From NCBI RefSeq assembly GCF_001421745.1, contig NZ_LMKW01000001.1, positions 1,046,464-1,110,463 of the forward strand: a DNA stretch of 64,000 nucleotides, given 5' to 3'. Position numbers and translations under genes: made by a program. This DNA comes from Sphingomonas sp. Leaf230. Its GTDB lineage: Bacteria > Pseudomonadota > Alphaproteobacteria > Sphingomonadales > Sphingomonadaceae. The notes under the pieces are model-generated. The model was not told the origin of the DNA. It made no database searches and was given only the letters and a program-made list of their open reading frames with translations. Positions 62,593-64,000 of this stretch are shown here, piece by piece (within the stretch, counting starts at the first letter, position 1; every line of letters starts with the position of its first letter).

Positions 62593-63116
62593 GGCAACTT
62601 CCTAATGGTTTCCTCTAGTGTCGCGACGGTAACGCCCAACTTGCGGACGATGAGATGGTTCTGCGCCACCTGCCCATCGGACGACAGCCTCAGCCACTGA
62701 TCGACGCACATGCCGCCCTTCATCGAAAATCCGAGGTGCAGCCGATTGCCCTCGACCTCCCCAGTCACCGGGCCGGAGGCGTCGGTCAGCGTACCCTTAT
62801 AACGGCCGTTGCCGAGCGGCCGGATCCGCCACTGCCGATCGCGTGCGGGCTTACCCTGCTGTTCGATGTGCTGGTCGAGCAGCAGGATCCCGTCGGCGCC
62901 GACACGACCGATGCTGATCACGTGCGTCGTGACCGGCGCGTGCAGCACGATCTTGAGCGTGCCGACGCCATCGAGGCGGCCTGCGAAAAAACGCTCTGCG
63001 ACGAAGCGCGGCGCGGCACCGGAGGTGTTGGCTACGGGTGGAGCGCCCGCACAGGCCGAGACGAGCACGGCGAACGCTATCGCGACGGCTGGCCTCGAGG
63101 TCAAGAACGGCATCAT
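62589..63116 (-). CDS. DUF3833-family lipoprotein
   Basis: A 175-residue putative lipoprotein. The start at 63116 (next ATG at 63113) gives a signal with lipobox (AIAFAVLVSACAG). DUF3833-like elements follow: RFFAGRLDGVGTL near 40, DRQWRIRPLGNGRYKGTLTDASGPVTGEVEGNRLHLGFSM near 95-135 and the C-terminal NHLIVRKLGVTVATLEETIRKL. Function is unknown. It is the first gene of the three-gene unit below the Fur box. Confidence 0.75.
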   Translation of the reverse strand: MMPFLTSRPAVAIAFAVLVSACAGAPPVANTSGAAPRFVAERFFAGRLDGVGTLKIVLHAPVTTHVISIGRVGADGILLLDQHIEQQGKPARDRQWRIRPLGNGRYKGTLTDASGPVTGEVEGNRLHLGFSMKGGMCVDQWLRLSSDGQVAQNHLIVRKLGVTVATLEETIRKLP

Positions 63117-63269
63117 CGCAGGGGCTTTCGGCAGGAGCGCGGTGTGGTCGAACGTCACGATTGCAACGTCCGATACTATGCTCAGTGCCAATATCTAAGC
63201 TATCGACGACCCTTGCGCCACCACCCGTTCCCTAAACTCAAGTTCATGGGACCGATCTACGCGCGGAAA

Positions 63270-63288
63270 GCTGATAATGATTATCATT
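63270..63288. promoter_or_regulatory. Fur box between divergent genes
   Basis: TGATAATGATTATCA (63272-63286) is a 7-1-7 palindrome that matches the classic Fur consensus almost fully; one more base pair on each side continues it loosely. It lies in the 320-base region between the leftward lipoprotein/VIT/PepSY unit and the rightward hemolysin-family gene, so iron could control both. Confidence 0.8.
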
Positions 63289-63436
63289 TATTCCTCCGGC
63301 TTCTTTGAAAGGACGACTAAATCGTCGATTGTCCCCATTTGCCGACGTCAAATCGTCGTTAACTGATATTTTTTGTCAGCTTGGACTGAGGTCGTGACGT
63401 GCGGGCGGCGTCCCATCTGCATCTGGGAGGATGCAT

Positions 63437-63967
63437 ATGCACGACGCCGCGCTGATCGCGCTGATCCATGACCGTTACGCCGCCGTACACGGGGCCATCC
63501 CTGCGAGCGATTATCCGACCTACCTGACTGTCGGTGCGCCTGATTTGCCGCAAGCGACCCTCGGCTATCGACTGGCCGAAGCCGGCACCCTGTTTCTTGA
63601 GGGGTATCTCGACCGCCCAATCGAGGTGCTGTTGACCGAACGGTTCGGGCGACCGGTACCCCGCGCCCGGGTCGTCGAGCTCGGCGACCATGCCTCGCAG
63701 CGTCCCGGCGCGACGATAACTCTGTGGCACGAGGCGGCAGCGGCACTTGCCGGTCAGGCGGATGTCGCGGTCGCCGTACTGACCCGGCCGTTGCGGTCGA
63801 TGTTCGCGCGCCTGGGTCTCGAGTTGATCGAACTCGCCCCCGCACGGATCGACGCGCTCGGCGCGGCCGGCGAGACCTGGGGGCGTTATTACCAGACCGA
63901 TCCGGTCGTGTGTGCGGGCGACATAGCCACGTGTCGCGCGCGGCTCGACCGGAGTGTCCGCGCATGA
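63437..63967 (+). CDS. Thermostable-hemolysin-family protein
   Basis: A 176-residue protein of the T_hemolysin family: GYRLAEAGTLFLEGYLDRPIEVLL near residue 40, RVVELGDHASQRPGA near 78, AVLTRPLRSMFARLGLELIEL near 115 and WGRYYQTDPVVCAGDIATC near the end. The fold is acetyltransferase-like; the hemolysin name comes from one Vibrio member and is unlikely to describe this one. The ATG at 63437 is used because GGGAGG lies six bases upstream; an ATG two codons earlier touches that site. The stop overlaps the next start (ATGA). Confidence 0.82.
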   Translation: MHDAALIALIHDRYAAVHGAIPASDYPTYLTVGAPDLPQATLGYRLAEAGTLFLEGYLDRPIEVLLTERFGRPVPRARVVELGDHASQRPGATITLWHEAAAALAGQADVAVAVLTRPLRSMFARLGLELIELAPARIDALGAAGETWGRYYQTDPVVCAGDIATCRARLDRSVRA

Positions 63968-64000
63968 CGCGGCTGCTCGACGCGATCCTCGGCCATGCCG
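63964..64000 (+). CDS. Start of a gene running off the right edge
   Basis: An ATG at 63964 overlaps the previous stop by four bases and opens a frame of twelve codons (MTRLLDAILGHA). Too little is visible to identify it. In other genomes hemolysin-family genes of this type are often followed by an AMP-ligase gene, which would be a guess here. Confidence 0.5.
   Translation, partial: MTRLLDAILGHA

Noticed and set aside
63437..63967. Taking the hemolysin family name as evidence for a toxin
   Set aside because: No signal peptide or pore-forming feature is present; the family looks acetyltransferase-like and its name reflects one early member.

Overview
The window is high-GC DNA with the gene content and style of a sphingomonad alphaproteobacterium (Sphingomonas or a close relative). 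Four TonB-dependent receptor genes are present, one cut by the window edge and one broken. Genes in operons mostly overlap by 4-5 bases (ATGA, GTGA, TGATG), and GC-rich palindromic intergenic repeats recur. The species cannot be named from the sequence alone. No rRNA, tRNA, CRISPR array, intact insertion sequence or phage gene was seen.

Layout. 1-855 (-): 5' part of a TonB receptor. 1439-11656 (+): cellulose synthesis operon with a BcsR-like small protein, bcsQ, a fused bcsA-bcsB gene, bcsC, bcsD and bcsZ. 11768-12612: damaged sensor kinase. 13010-21514: glycan-use locus with a divergent ROK regulator, TonB receptor, DUF218 (YdcF-like) protein, GH92 alpha-mannosidase and GPH-family sugar transporter. 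21644-23577: msrA, then a TetR regulator divergent from a glutathione S-transferase, with two similar operator-like sites between them. 23639-23986: ankyrin gene remnant.

24455-36736 (+): the most unusual locus, a rearranged Pel-polysaccharide operon. Its first gene encodes a PelA-type deacetylase without a signal peptide that carries a cadherin-like domain and C-terminal RTX repeats. Then come pelG, a separate PelA-type glycoside hydrolase, pelB split into TPR and barrel genes, a shortened pelD, pelE and pelF. A complete type I secretion system (TolC, HlyD-type adaptor, ABC exporter) lies next to it on the other strand at 37360-42078. I infer that this exporter secretes the RTX deacetylase, so the sugar-modifying enzyme would leave by a different route from the polymer.

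42079-46984: a decaying segment with an unidentified coding remnant, a TonB receptor fused to a cysteine hydrolase that has two frameshifts, a MerR tail, an intact-looking HD-domain gene and a broken quinone oxidoreductase.

46985-56929 (+): nitrate assimilation, with nasT (ANTAR antiterminator), nasS, a leader with two hexaloop hairpins and a terminator, the nitrate transporter, nirB, nirD, nitrate reductase and the siroheme-pathway methyltransferase. Palindromic repeats sit before the leader and directly before the nitrate reductase start codon.

57168-61053 (-): a FecI/FecR/TonB-receptor signalling set. 61359-63116 (-): PepSY-type membrane protein, VIT-family metal transporter and a DUF3833 lipoprotein. 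A clear Fur box lies between these and a divergent thermostable-hemolysin-family gene (63437-63967). A further gene starts at 63964 and runs off the window.
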